DNA of 64,000 bases, from assembly GCF_001639105.2 (NCBI RefSeq), contig NZ_CP028904.1:140990-204989 (forward strand). Reading direction: 5' to 3'. Every line of letters begins with the position of its first letter. The first letter of the stretch is position 1. The stretch comes from Azospirillum humicireducens (GTDB lineage: Bacteria; Pseudomonadota; Alphaproteobacteria; Azospirillales; Azospirillaceae). The notes under the pieces are model-generated. The model did no database searches. It was not told where the DNA came from and was given only the letters and a program-made list of their open reading frames with translations. Position numbers and translations under genes: made by a program. Below are positions 35,984 through 44,420 of this stretch, one piece after another.

Positions 35984-37660
35984 CTAACTCCTGCGGATGG
36001 TCGCCAGGACACTGTCGACCTCTTCCTGGAGTTGATCGGATTGCTGCGCAAGGGTCCGGGCAGCGGCGAGAACCGAACCGGCCGCATCTCCGACCTCGGC
36101 CGACGATCGGGTCACGCCGGAGATGTTGGCCGACACCTCGCTTGTGCCCTGGGCTGCTTGGCTGACGTTTCTTGCGATTTCGTGGGTGGCCGCCGCCTGC
36201 TCCTCGACCGCCGACGCGATGGTAGACGCGATCCCGTTGAGTTCGCCGATGGTGCTCCCGATGCTGCGAATCGCACCCACCACGTCTTTCGAAATCCCCT
36301 GGACGGCAGCGATCCGCTGAGCAATGTCTCCACTGGCCTGAGACGCCTGCCGGGCCAGCGCCTTGACCTCGTTCGCAACCACGGCGAAGCCTTTGCCATG
36401 GTCCCCGGCGCGCGCCGCCTCGATGGTCGCATTCAGTGCCAGCAGGTCGGTCTGCGAGGCGATGGATTGGATCAGGCCGATGATCTCGCCGATCTTCTGG
36501 GCTGCGGTGGAGAGCTCCTCGACGGTTGTGTCGGTGCGGCGGGTCTCCTCGACCGCCTTGACCGCGATCTGTGCGGACCGGGCGACCTGCTGGCTGATCT
36601 CGCCAATGGAGGCCGTCAACTCTTCGGACGCTGCGGCAACTGTCTGCACGTTCGTCGTCGCCTGCATGGCCGCCGCCGCCGCCACGGTGGTCTGTTCGCT
36701 TGCCCGCCCCGATGTCACCGACATCGCGTGTGCGGTTTCCTGCATCTCCGATGCGGCGACGGTCAGTGTGCGGGCGATTGCGCCGACGCTTGTTTCGAAC
36801 TGCCGGGCGACACGCTCCATATCCGCCCGTTGCCGCTCGACGGCCAGTCGCTTGTTCTGCTCCTGCTCCTCACGCAGCCGGTCGGCTTCCTGCGCGCTCG
36901 TCTTGAGCACCTCCACCGCACGGGCAATGCGTCCGATCTCGTTGCGACAGTCGGTGAAGGGGACCTGCGTCGCCCGGTTGCCTTGGGCCAAGCTGTCCAA
37001 TGTTCCGCACAAGGCATGCAAAGGCCGGGTGATGCCGCGTCCGAGGACGGCAGCGCTTCCGCCGGTCAGCAGAAGCGCCAGAAGTCCGGTGCTGCCCAGC
37101 TTGATCGCCCGCTCGCGTACCGCCGTATCCACATCGTCGACGTAGACACCCGCCTGGATCGCCCATAGCCACGGGCTATAGCCGCCGACATAGCTCAGTT
37201 TCGGCAGCGCTTCGGTGCCGCCGCTCCGCGGCACGGCATATTCGGTATAGCCGCCACCCTGCTTGGCCGTCTCGACGATGTCGGAGACCAGACGCTTGCC
37301 ATTCGCGTCCGTGTAATCCAGCCGGTTCACACCCTCGTTTTTAGGGTTGCTATGCACGATGGTGAGGCCATCGAACTGGTAGACGCCATAGTAGTCGCCA
37401 TCCCCCCATCGCATCGAGCGCAGAGTGCGCTTGGCAAGATCCTGTGCCTGCTCCCGGGTCAAGCGGCCGGACTTCACGTCCTCATCGTAGGCTTCCACCA
37501 TTTTCAGGACGCTGCCGACCATGTCGCGCAGCTTTTCCTGACGCTCCGTCAGAATGGTCTGCCGCAAGCTCATGATCTCACTGACCGAGACGCCACAGAA
37601 TGCGATTGCCGCAATTCCGATGATCAGCGAAAGGCGCCAAAACATCGAGAGATGTTTCAT
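35984..37660 (-). CDS. Chemoreceptor with periplasmic sCache_2 domain
   Basis: 558 residues. TM1 is at about 7-27. A periplasmic single-Cache type 2 domain follows (MRWGDGDYYGVYQFDGLTIV, GKRLVSDIVETAKQGGGYTE, PWLWAIQAGVYVDDVD). TM2 lies near 185-205, then HAMP and the MCP signalling tip (FAVVANEVKALARQAS). sCache_2 receptors usually sense small carboxylates. It sits beside the malonate decarboxylase and uptake genes, in the same orientation, so malonate or a related acid is an attractive but unproven ligand. ATG 37660 has GGGAG nine bases upstream; the longer open frame upstream is not protein-like. Confidence 0.87.
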   Translation of the reverse strand: MKHLSMFWRLSLIIGIAAIAFCGVSVSEIMSLRQTILTERQEKLRDMVGSVLKMVEAYDEDVKSGRLTREQAQDLAKRTLRSMRWGDGDYYGVYQFDGLTIVHSNPKNEGVNRLDYTDANGKRLVSDIVETAKQGGGYTEYAVPRSGGTEALPKLSYVGGYSPWLWAIQAGVYVDDVDTAVRERAIKLGSTGLLALLLTGGSAAVLGRGITRPLHALCGTLDSLAQGNRATQVPFTDCRNEIGRIARAVEVLKTSAQEADRLREEQEQNKRLAVERQRADMERVARQFETSVGAIARTLTVAASEMQETAHAMSVTSGRASEQTTVAAAAAMQATTNVQTVAAASEELTASIGEISQQVARSAQIAVKAVEETRRTDTTVEELSTAAQKIGEIIGLIQSIASQTDLLALNATIEAARAGDHGKGFAVVANEVKALARQASQASGDIAQRIAAVQGISKDVVGAIRSIGSTIGELNGIASTIASAVEEQAAATHEIARNVSQAAQGTSEVSANISGVTRSSAEVGDAAGSVLAAARTLAQQSDQLQEEVDSVLATIRRS

Positions 37661-37785
37661 TTGATAGATCTCCCTCCGGGAGCGCTTCCTTGCAGAGGAC
37701 AGATTAAGGAGGAGCGCACTTCTCGAGCCGATCCTGTCCCATCTGGTTGCAGTCCATCGGAATCGATGAAAGAACAAGGCGTTGC

Positions 37786-38361
37786 TCAGCGGCGGTCAAG
37801 CGTGATGAAGCTCTCGATCCGACGGCATACAACCGCCGCAAGCAGAGCCTTGACAATGTCGCCGGGCACGAAAAGGAACGTGCCGGACATGGCTTTCCAC
37901 CATCCGAGGCCGGTGACCAGAGAGAGCCAGATGACCCCGCAAGCGTGGACGACGATGACGCCGCCGAACAGGCAGGCGGCGACATCGCATGCGACGCGTG
38001 CAAACGGATGGGCGATCCGCTCGGATCGCCGGGCGAGGCCACCGACGAGAAGCGCAGCGGGAACCCAGCCGTAGATATATCCCGCAGACGGCCCGACGAG
38101 AACGCCGAAGCCGCCGCGGCCACCGGCCAGGACCGGCAAGCCCAAGGCAACGAGCGCGACGAACAGCAGCATCGCCGTCACCGCCCGGCGCGGTCCGAGC
38201 AGGAGCCCGGCCAGCATCACGCCGAACGTCTGCAACGTTATGGGAACCGGCAGGATGCCGAGCGGAATCGGTGGAGTGGCGCCAAGCGCCACGACCATTC
38301 CGGCACCCAGTGCAGCCAGGGTCATGTCACGAAAGCCAAGTGACGGTGCCATGCTGGTCAT
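37786..38361 (-). CDS. bioY: Biotin ECF transporter substrate-binding subunit BioY
   Basis: 191 residues, six hydrophobic segments. Family features: PIPLGILPVPITLQTFGVML, LLLGPRRAV, GLPVLAGGRGGFGVLVGPSA and GYIYGWVPAA. It is the membrane biotin-binding component. The start ATGA overlaps the bioN stop. As the last gene of the malonate operon or of a bioMNY sub-operon, it would secure the biotin needed by the decarboxylase. Confidence 0.9.
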   Translation of the reverse strand: MTSMAPSLGFRDMTLAALGAGMVVALGATPPIPLGILPVPITLQTFGVMLAGLLLGPRRAVTAMLLFVALVALGLPVLAGGRGGFGVLVGPSAGYIYGWVPAALLVGGLARRSERIAHPFARVACDVAACLFGGVIVVHACGVIWLSLVTGLGWWKAMSGTFLFVPGDIVKALLAAVVCRRIESFITLDRR

Positions 38362-39017
38362 GGAGCGGCTCGCGAAGAAAGTGAGGGTTTCGCGATGGGC
38401 ATGAGTCCATCGCGGTGGTAGCGGCGTGCTGAGGGTCTGGAGCGCAGATCGACCGCTTCGGCGATCTCCTCGGCACGGAGCAGGATGCGCAGCCCTAGAG
38501 GGACCGCAAGAGCAAGGACGGATCGGTTGAGCCCACGCAACGCCTGAGCCTCGCGAATTTCCGTCATCTCTTCGGACATGACAGGCACGAAGCGGATCGC
38601 GAGCATCAGGGTGAAGGCGCAACGCTCGGCATCGATCAGACCGATGCGGTCGAAGGGACGGAGCAACGTGACCAAGGCAGCGCTGAGTTCGGCCCAACTC
38701 CACAGCGTCGTGACGATCTGGGCGGCACAGACCAGCGCCGAAAAGCGCAGGAAGAGGCGAAGACCACTCATGCCGCCACCCGTCGCCACGTCGAACAGCG
38801 CGGTGATCGCGACGATGAGCAACGCGGTCCTGATGTCGCGGAAGGAGTCCCGAAGCGAACCGTTGGCGACGACGAGCCCGGCAGGGGCAACCACCGCGAC
38901 CATCGCCAGAAACTCGATGCGGTCGACCTGGGTCAGCACGGTTCCAAGGGCGGCGAGGACGCACAGGGCGGTTGCAGCCCCGGACCGCCCCGCAGGATTG
39001 CCTTGCGACGTGTTCAT
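38358..39017 (-). CDS. bioN: Biotin ECF transporter T component BioN (CbiQ family)
   Basis: 219 residues with about five membrane segments. The coupling helices carry LRPFDRIGLIDAERCAFTLM and the Ala-Arg-Gly-type motif EAQALRG that docks on the ATPase. It links BioM to BioY. Its ATG overlaps the bioM stop by four bases and its stop overlaps the bioY start, so all three are translationally coupled. Confidence 0.87.
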   Translation of the reverse strand: MNTSQGNPAGRSGAATALCVLAALGTVLTQVDRIEFLAMVAVVAPAGLVVANGSLRDSFRDIRTALLIVAITALFDVATGGGMSGLRLFLRFSALVCAAQIVTTLWSWAELSAALVTLLRPFDRIGLIDAERCAFTLMLAIRFVPVMSEEMTEIREAQALRGLNRSVLALAVPLGLRILLRAEEIAEAVDLRSRPSARRYHRDGLMPIAKPSLSSRAAP

Positions 39018-39913
39018 CCATGCCTCCGACGATAGAAGGCAACCACATCCCCAGGACTTCCATCGGAGACAATGCGTCCGCCGTCGACCACCAGAACACG
39101 GTCGAATCCGGCGACGAGGTCCAGGTCATGGGTGACGACGACGGCCTGCTGCGGCAGGTCGGCAAGGACATCGCGCAAGCGGTTACGATTGGCGAGGTCG
39201 AGTTGCGAGGTCGGCTCGTCGAACAGAATAGTGCGCGGATGACGCGCCAGGACACCGGCGAGCGCGATCAACTGGCGTTCGCCGCCAGAGAGCTCGTGGA
39301 TGCGCCTGTCGGCCAGACGGGCGATGCCAAGCCGGTCGAGCGCAGCCATGATGGCAGCATCGACTTCGGCCGCATTTCCTTCCAAGCCGAACGCAAGGTC
39401 CTCACGTACGATTGGATAGACGATCTGGTTGTCGGCGCTCTGGAAGAGAAAGCCGGTGCGTGTCCGGACGGCCGCGGCATCGGTGCTGGGCGAGAGCCCG
39501 TCGACGCTGACGCTGCCGGATGTCGGCACGATCAGCCCGACCATCAGTTTCAGAAGGCTCGACTTGCCCGAGCCGTTGAGGCCGAGCACGCCGATACGGC
39601 GCTCGTCGAGGACGAGATCGATTCCCGCAAGCGTATTGCGGCCGCCGCGGTTCAGCCGGACATCCGAGAAGACCACCGTCTGACCGAAGGAGCGAGGGTC
39701 GCGGCGTTGATCGCCGAGGGACCGTTCGGCGGCGAGCGGGCTGGCGGCGGCCTCTTCCAACGGCGGAACCCGGTAGAACGCCACATGGCGTATCGATCCC
39801 CTGCTGAAAAGGACCGATTCGCCACCTCCCGCGATGGCGGCTTCGCCCGGACCGTCGCCAAGGGAATTCCGCAGACGACGCAGCATGTCCGGCAATCGAG
39901 CTGTCAAACGCAT
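39014..39913 (-). CDS. bioM: Biotin ECF transporter ATPase BioM, with N-terminal extension
   Basis: 299 residues; the ATPase core starts near residue 78 (VVFSDVRLNRGGRNTLAGID). Walker A is GLNGSGKSS, the Q-loop FLFQSADNQIVYP, the signature LSGGERQL and Walker B TILFDEPTSQLDL. Other BioM proteins are ~220-240 residues, so the first ~77 residues (Arg-rich, no recognised domain) are extra. ATG 39913 has a good GGAGG nine bases ahead, which argues the extension is translated. It hydrolyses ATP for biotin import and lies 124 bases after madM. Confidence 0.87.
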   Translation of the reverse strand: MRLTARLPDMLRRLRNSLGDGPGEAAIAGGGESVLFSRGSIRHVAFYRVPPLEEAAASPLAAERSLGDQRRDPRSFGQTVVFSDVRLNRGGRNTLAGIDLVLDERRIGVLGLNGSGKSSLLKLMVGLIVPTSGSVSVDGLSPSTDAAAVRTRTGFLFQSADNQIVYPIVREDLAFGLEGNAAEVDAAIMAALDRLGIARLADRRIHELSGGERQLIALAGVLARHPRTILFDEPTSQLDLANRNRLRDVLADLPQQAVVVTHDLDLVAGFDRVLVVDGGRIVSDGSPGDVVAFYRRRHG

Positions 39914-39994
39914 GGTGACTTTCCTCCCGGTCGGCCAGCGAAACCGCCAACCGCCAAAGATTAGGCAACTTTTCACGATCGGCCCTTTGCGATT

Positions 39995-40019
39995 GAAAGG
40001 GGGCCGCGGCGCCCCCTTC
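39995..40019 (-). terminator. GC hairpin between madM and bioM
   Basis: An 8-bp stem AAGGGGGC/GCCCCCTT with a six-base loop, followed leftward by only a short T run. It may be a weak terminator, attenuator or RNA-stability element, allowing partial read-through from the mad genes into bioMNY. Confidence 0.5.
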
Positions 40020-40037
40020 AATGACGGGCCGACGATC

Positions 40038-40805
40038 TCAGCCGAAGATCGCCTTCATCAGGATGAAGCCGACCGACGGGCAGACGAGGCAGCCGAAACC
40101 GGTGTAGAAGGTCGCGGTCAGCGCACCGTAGGGCACCAGACGCGCATCGGTGGCCGCGAGGCCGGCGGCGGTGCCGCTGGTGGTCCCCATCAGGCCGCCA
40201 TAGACCATGGCCGCGGCCGGGTTGGTCAGGCCGAAGGGCTTGGCCAGGAACGGCGTCAGGATCATCACCGCGATGGACTTGACGACGCCGGCGGCGACCG
40301 ACAGGGCGATCACGGTGGAGGAGGCGCCGACCGCCGAGCCGGTCACCGGGCCGACGATGAAGGTCACCGCGCCGGCGCCGATGGTGGTCAGCGAAACCGT
40401 ATCGCGGTAGCCGAAGGCATAGGCGACGGCAACGCCGACCACGAAGGCGAGCGCCGTGCCGATGACCAGCGACAGCACACCGGCAAGGCCGGCCTTCTTC
40501 AGCTCGGACAGCTTCACGCCATAGGCGGTCGAGACGATGCAGAAATCGCGCAGCATGGCGCCGCCCATCAGGGCGAAGCCGGCGAACATCGGGATGTCGG
40601 CGATGCCCTTCTTGCCGCCGGTGGCGATTCCGCCGAAATAGGCCAGGGCCAGCCCGACGATGATCGCCACCGCCGAACCGTGGATGCGGTTCCTGGTGAT
40701 GTGTTTGGAGAAGGCGAAGCAGAGCCAGGTCAGGATGCCGACGATCACGAAGGCGAAGATCAGCGGACGGTCGCCGACCAGGGACGCGACGAATGCGTTG
40801 TTCAT
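40038..40805 (-). CDS. madM: Malonate transporter subunit MadM
   Basis: 255 residues, about eight to nine hydrophobic helices. Recognisable MadM stretches include FSKHITRNRIHGSAVAI, ATGGKKGIADIPMFAGFALM and GTTSGTAAGLAATD. With MadL it forms the malonate carrier of Malonomonas-type operons, thought to be Na+-coupled. It begins 16 bases after the madL stop. Confidence 0.88.
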   Translation of the reverse strand: MNNAFVASLVGDRPLIFAFVIVGILTWLCFAFSKHITRNRIHGSAVAIIVGLALAYFGGIATGGKKGIADIPMFAGFALMGGAMLRDFCIVSTAYGVKLSELKKAGLAGVLSLVIGTALAFVVGVAVAYAFGYRDTVSLTTIGAGAVTFIVGPVTGSAVGASSTVIALSVAAGVVKSIAVMILTPFLAKPFGLTNPAAAMVYGGLMGTTSGTAAGLAATDARLVPYGALTATFYTGFGCLVCPSVGFILMKAIFG

Positions 40806-40821
40806 GACGATGTCTCCCCTG

Positions 40822-41220
40822 TCAGGCCTTGCTGGGTTCGGTTTCGTCGCCGAAGGTCGAGGTCGCGGCCCCGGCCATCGCGGCCAGCGGACGGATCAGG
40901 ACGAAGCAGACGACGACGGACAGAATCCCGGCGATGAAGGCGATCCAGCCGCCCGACAGCGCTGCCGCGACGTTCTGGGTCGCTGCCATCGCGATGACGA
41001 CGGGGATGTACATGGCGTTCCAGAACATGATGCCGTCTTCCGACGCCTTGGGCAGCCAGCCCTTCGCCTTCACCCATGGCGTCACGAAGACGAGCAGCAG
41101 CATCGCGAAGCCGACGCCGCCGATGTCGCTGGGAATCCCGAGCAGAATGCCGAGTGTCAGGCCGATTGCCGTTCCGATGAACATGCACAGGCCCAGGACC
41201 ATCACACCGTAGATGATCAT
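40822..41220 (-). CDS. madL: Malonate transporter subunit MadL
   Basis: 132 residues with four hydrophobic segments (MIIYGVMVLGLCMFIGTAIG, GFAMLLLVFVTPWV, PVVIAMAATQNVAAAL, FIAGILSVVVCFVLI). The length and order before madM match MadL. ATG 41220 has GAGG ten bases upstream. It depends on MadM for malonate import. Confidence 0.87.
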   Translation of the reverse strand: MIIYGVMVLGLCMFIGTAIGLTLGILLGIPSDIGGVGFAMLLLVFVTPWVKAKGWLPKASEDGIMFWNAMYIPVVIAMAATQNVAAALSGGWIAFIAGILSVVVCFVLIRPLAAMAGAATSTFGDETEPSKA

Positions 41221-41403
41221 TTGGCGTATTCCTCGAAGAGAATGCCGGCTCAAGCCCCAAATGGAAGAGCCTGCATTCAAGGGGTGGTTTTATTTATGCG
41301 AAACCACTTCGACTTTGCCGATCGCCAATTCTGAAGAATTTTTTCGATGGAGGTCGGCCTCCCGAGAAATGCCGAAACATTCCCCGGGAGAGTTTTACTC
41401 AAC
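41221..41403. promoter_or_regulatory. AT-rich gap with hairpins between madF and madL
   Basis: A rare long gap in an otherwise tight operon. It has a perfect 7-bp stem GTGGTTT/AAACCAC (41284-41307), a CTCCCG/CGGGAG stem (41359-41364 with 41385-41390) and AATTCT/AGAATT. It may hold an internal promoter or RNA processing site to set transporter levels. Confidence 0.45.
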
Positions 41404-41613
41404 TTATTCGACGACCATGATCAGGGCGCCGGGCTTGACGCGGTCGCCGACGGCGACGGCGATCGACTTCACCGTGCCGTCGACCGGGCAAACCAGCGGG
41501 TTCTTCATCTTCATGGCTTCCAGCACGGCGAGCTCCGTGCCCTTGGTCACGCTGTCGCCGACCGCGACCTTGATGGCTTCGATCTTGGACGGCATCTTCG
41601 ACTTGAGTTCCAT
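41404..41613 (-). CDS. madF: Biotin carrier subunit of malonate decarboxylase, MadF
   Basis: 69 residues, a bare biotinyl domain. The modified lysine is Lys35 in LEAMKMKNP. In the Malonomonas enzyme MadF accepts the carboxyl group from malonyl-ACP via MadC/D and delivers it to the membrane pump MadB. ATG 41613 has AAGGA upstream. Its presence shows the system is the biotin-dependent Mad type, because the common soluble Mdc enzyme has no biotin carrier. Confidence 0.9.
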   Translation of the reverse strand: MELKSKMPSKIEAIKVAVGDSVTKGTELAVLEAMKMKNPLVCPVDGTVKSIAVAVGDRVKPGALIMVVE

Positions 41614-41654
41614 GGTGTCTTTTCCTTGATTTGATGCGGGCCTGCGGCCCTGGT

Positions 41655-42386
41655 TCACGGCGCCGGGCCGAGGGGGGGCAACGTGTCGATCTCGTCGAGC
41701 ACCCGGCGTCTGTCGACGAGACGGACGCCGTCCATTCCGCGGCCTGCGACCGCAGCGACGTCCGACACGAGTTCTGTGAGCTTGATGCCGAGACCGCCGG
41801 GAGCGGCGACCTCGACGTCGTATTTCCGGTTGTGCCGCTTCGCGACATCGGCGAGCGCGGCATGGAAGGCGCGCAATCCGGCGGCCGAGCGGGCGACGAC
41901 GACCGCGTCGATGTCGGAGGACGACTCCATGTAGGGCAGACCGGTCAGTGCCTGGAGAGCCGCCGATCCGAAGAGACCGACGGCGACCCCGTGGACCTGG
42001 CCGAGACCGGCGAGCTCCAGCAGCTCGCCCGCCGCCGGGAAGTCACCGGATCCGATGCGGCCGGCGATGTCCCAAGGCGTATGGATCCCGACGACGCCCG
42101 ACCGCGGCAGCGCCACGGCGGAGCGCACCCGAACCCCGTCCTCGCGGAAGGGGAAGGACACACCGATCTGGATGCTGCCGTCCGGCAGCGGCGCCTTCGG
42201 CGTGCAGACGATCCCGGGAATCGCCGTGGCGAGAAAGACGTCGCGAATACGCTCCGCCACATCGGGGCGGCGATGCATCGGCAGCAGGCCGTCACGGAGC
42301 GCGTCGGCGACGGGACGGCGATGGGCCGGCCCGATGTCGACCATGACGTGGCGCGTCAACGCCGGCAGGGCTGGTGCGGGCGTCAT
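41655..42386 (-). CDS. madK: Malonate decarboxylase holo-ACP synthase (MdcG/MadK)
   Basis: 243 residues of the MdcG phosphoribosyl-dephospho-CoA transferase family. The nucleotidyltransferase core is GLFGSAALQALTGLPYM followed by SSSDIDAVV, with the Gly-Ser and paired aspartates expected. It attaches the 2'-(5''-triphosphoribosyl)-3'-dephospho-CoA group to the acyl carrier protein MadE. The start overlaps madH's stop (ATGA). The madK name follows gene order in Malonomonas as I recall it. Confidence 0.86.
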   Translation of the reverse strand: MTPAPALPALTRHVMVDIGPAHRRPVADALRDGLLPMHRRPDVAERIRDVFLATAIPGIVCTPKAPLPDGSIQIGVSFPFREDGVRVRSAVALPRSGVVGIHTPWDIAGRIGSGDFPAAGELLELAGLGQVHGVAVGLFGSAALQALTGLPYMESSSDIDAVVVARSAAGLRAFHAALADVAKRHNRKYDVEVAAPGGLGIKLTELVSDVAAVAGRGMDGVRLVDRRRVLDEIDTLPPLGPAP

Positions 42387-43471
42387 CGCGTTTTCGTCCA
42401 GGTCGGATCGGTCTTCGCCATCGCCTGGACCTCGGCCTGGGCGCGGACCAGATCGTCGAAGGCACGGGTGGCGACGGGTCCGCTCAGTTCGAACGGCTCC
42501 GCCCCTTGGCCGATGCCGGGGACGAGATGGAGGACAGTGGCGGGGGCCGATGTCCGAAGGTCGGGATCCACCTTCACCACCCTGCCCTTGATGCGCAGGA
42601 TCGTCCGTGCCGCCCGTTCGACGGTCTCGCTGCTGGCGAGCGTCGTCGCGCGGACGAAGACCTCGTATTCCGGGTGGGTGCGGCGGCGGCGATAGGTGAT
42701 GATCCGCCCGGTCGGGGAACAGGCATGGCCCGTCTCCGAGATCGGGAAGCTGTCGCCCATCGGCAGCCCGCCGACCACCAGTTCCGCCCACCCTTCGCCG
42801 GCCGGCGACGGCGCGAGCGACAGGTCGTCGCGCAGGGGATGGCCGTCGAGGGTGAGCCAGCCGAATTCCTGGCAGCCGTAGAGGTCGTGGACGGGCCAGC
42901 CGAAGCGCTCGACCCGGCTCAGGAGGTCGAGATCCAGCGGCGTGCCCGCCACGACGATGCGGCAATGCTGAGGGAAATCGCCGGCGAGGCCGAGGGAGAC
43001 GGCCTCGCCGATGCTGGCCCGGATGAAGGACGATTCACCCAACACGATGTCCGGGTGCCGTCCGCAGAAGGCGGTGATGAAAGCCCCGCGGCTCGACCGG
43101 TCGAGAAAGAACCACTCGATGCCGCAACTCTCCAACGCCAGACGGGAGAAGACGTTGACGAGCGGCGGGTAGGTGACGAGCATCCGGTCGCCCGGTTTCG
43201 CCCCGATGGCCTCCATCACCCGGCGGGTCGCCTCGCAGCGCGCCTCGATCTCGGTGTGGGCGACACCGACGATGTTCTGGAACGCCGACGATCCCGTCGT
43301 GAAGGTCAGATAGGCGAGGTTGAAGGGGGTGTGCACCTCCTCGACGATGTGCGCGGCCGTCGGACCGGCGATGCCCTTGTCCGCCAGCGTGCGGCGGGGC
43401 ATCTCGGCGAAGGTCGGCACGGTCGAGAACGCGTCGGCCACCGCCGCGTACTGTTCGAAGATTTCGGACAT
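42383..43471 (-). CDS. madH: Acyl-carrier-protein:acetate ligase, MadH (AMP-forming ligase fold)
   Basis: 362 residues, resembling the phenylacetate-CoA-ligase-like part of ANL enzymes (YLTFTTGSSAFQNIVG, VHDLYGCQEFGWLTLDG, TGHACSPTGRIITY). In the Malonomonas pathway MadH reacetylates the thiol of the deacetylated carrier protein using ATP and acetate, switching the enzyme on. It overlaps madK by four bases and is 44 bases after madD. Confidence 0.8.
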   Translation of the reverse strand: MSEIFEQYAAVADAFSTVPTFAEMPRRTLADKGIAGPTAAHIVEEVHTPFNLAYLTFTTGSSAFQNIVGVAHTEIEARCEATRRVMEAIGAKPGDRMLVTYPPLVNVFSRLALESCGIEWFFLDRSSRGAFITAFCGRHPDIVLGESSFIRASIGEAVSLGLAGDFPQHCRIVVAGTPLDLDLLSRVERFGWPVHDLYGCQEFGWLTLDGHPLRDDLSLAPSPAGEGWAELVVGGLPMGDSFPISETGHACSPTGRIITYRRRRTHPEYEVFVRATTLASSETVERAARTILRIKGRVVKVDPDLRTSAPATVLHLVPGIGQGAEPFELSGPVATRAFDDLVRAQAEVQAMAKTDPTWTKTR

Positions 43472-43515
43472 GGCACACCCCTTTCCTGTTCGCCCTGTTC
43501 CCGGTCGTTGCGTCG

Positions 43516-44406
43516 TCAGTTGGCGCGCGGGCGGAAACGGTCCTCGACGGCGGCGAATTCGGCACGCAGCAGCTCCTGGACCTTCGGGCGGACGGTGCGC
43601 CCGCCGCGCTCGGCGCCGAGCGCGCCGCGGCCGCGCGGACCGGTCAGCGCCGTCGCGGCCCCGTCCGACTTGGCCTTGCGGATGTCGGCGATCTGGGCGG
43701 CGATTGCGGGACGCATGCCATCGATGCTCTCGACCAGGCGCTCCACGCCGCCGAGCTTGTAGAAGAAGGCCGGACCGGCGGCGAAAACCGGGTTCGCCTT
43801 GGCCAGCTCCTCCAGCAGCTCGACGTCCTTCTTGATGATTCGCGACACCGAGGTAATCGGCATGACGTGGATCATCGTCTGGAATTCGGAGGTCAGCGAC
43901 AGGATGCGGTCGGCCTGCAGTCCATGGCAGAGGAAGGCACCGGAGATGGCGCGCCCGACCACCATCGCGACGATGGGATGTCCGGCCAGCCGCGCCTCGG
44001 CCAGTGCCAGCTGATAGGCGCCGGTCGCCTTGTTCATGCCGAACAGCTCCTCGACCTTGCCCGGACCGTTGCCGGGGGTGTCGACGATCAGCACGATGGC
44101 GCGCTTCCTGGCCGCTTCCTTCTCGGCATCGGCGGCGAGAGTGGCATAGACGGCCTGCGCCATCTTGTAGCCTTCCTCCATGCCGATGATGCCGGAATAG
44201 ACGACCGGGAACTTCTCGTTGAAGGCCTCGGCGTCGGAGGCGATGACCGTGACCGTCTCACCGTCCAGCTGGGCGGTGCCGACCACGGCGCCGGGGCCGA
44301 AATCCGGATCGTCGAAGGTCCGCGCACCGACGGTGCCCTCGGTGAAGCTGCCGGCATCGACGATCAGGTCGATGGCCGCGCGGCCTTGTCCCAACAGAGT
44401 TTCCAT
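43516..44406 (-). CDS. madD: Malonate decarboxylase carboxyltransferase subunit MadD (gamma, MdcE family)
   Basis: 296 residues of the crotonase-like carboxyltransferase fold: SGIIGMEEGYKMAQAVYATL, IVLIVDTPGNGPGKVEE, GRAISGAFLCHGLQADRI. With MadC it moves the carboxyl of malonyl-ACP to biotin on MadF. ATG 44406 is chosen for its GGAG eight bases ahead; a GTG at 44424 overlapping the madC stop would give MIGERP extra. Confidence 0.88.
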   Translation of the reverse strand: METLLGQGRAAIDLIVDAGSFTEGTVGARTFDDPDFGPGAVVGTAQLDGETVTVIASDAEAFNEKFPVVYSGIIGMEEGYKMAQAVYATLAADAEKEAARKRAIVLIVDTPGNGPGKVEELFGMNKATGAYQLALAEARLAGHPIVAMVVGRAISGAFLCHGLQADRILSLTSEFQTMIHVMPITSVSRIIKKDVELLEELAKANPVFAAGPAFFYKLGGVERLVESIDGMRPAIAAQIADIRKAKSDGAATALTGPRGRGALGAERGGRTVRPKVQELLRAEFAAVEDRFRPRAN

Positions 44407-44420
44407 GGGTCTTTCTCCGA

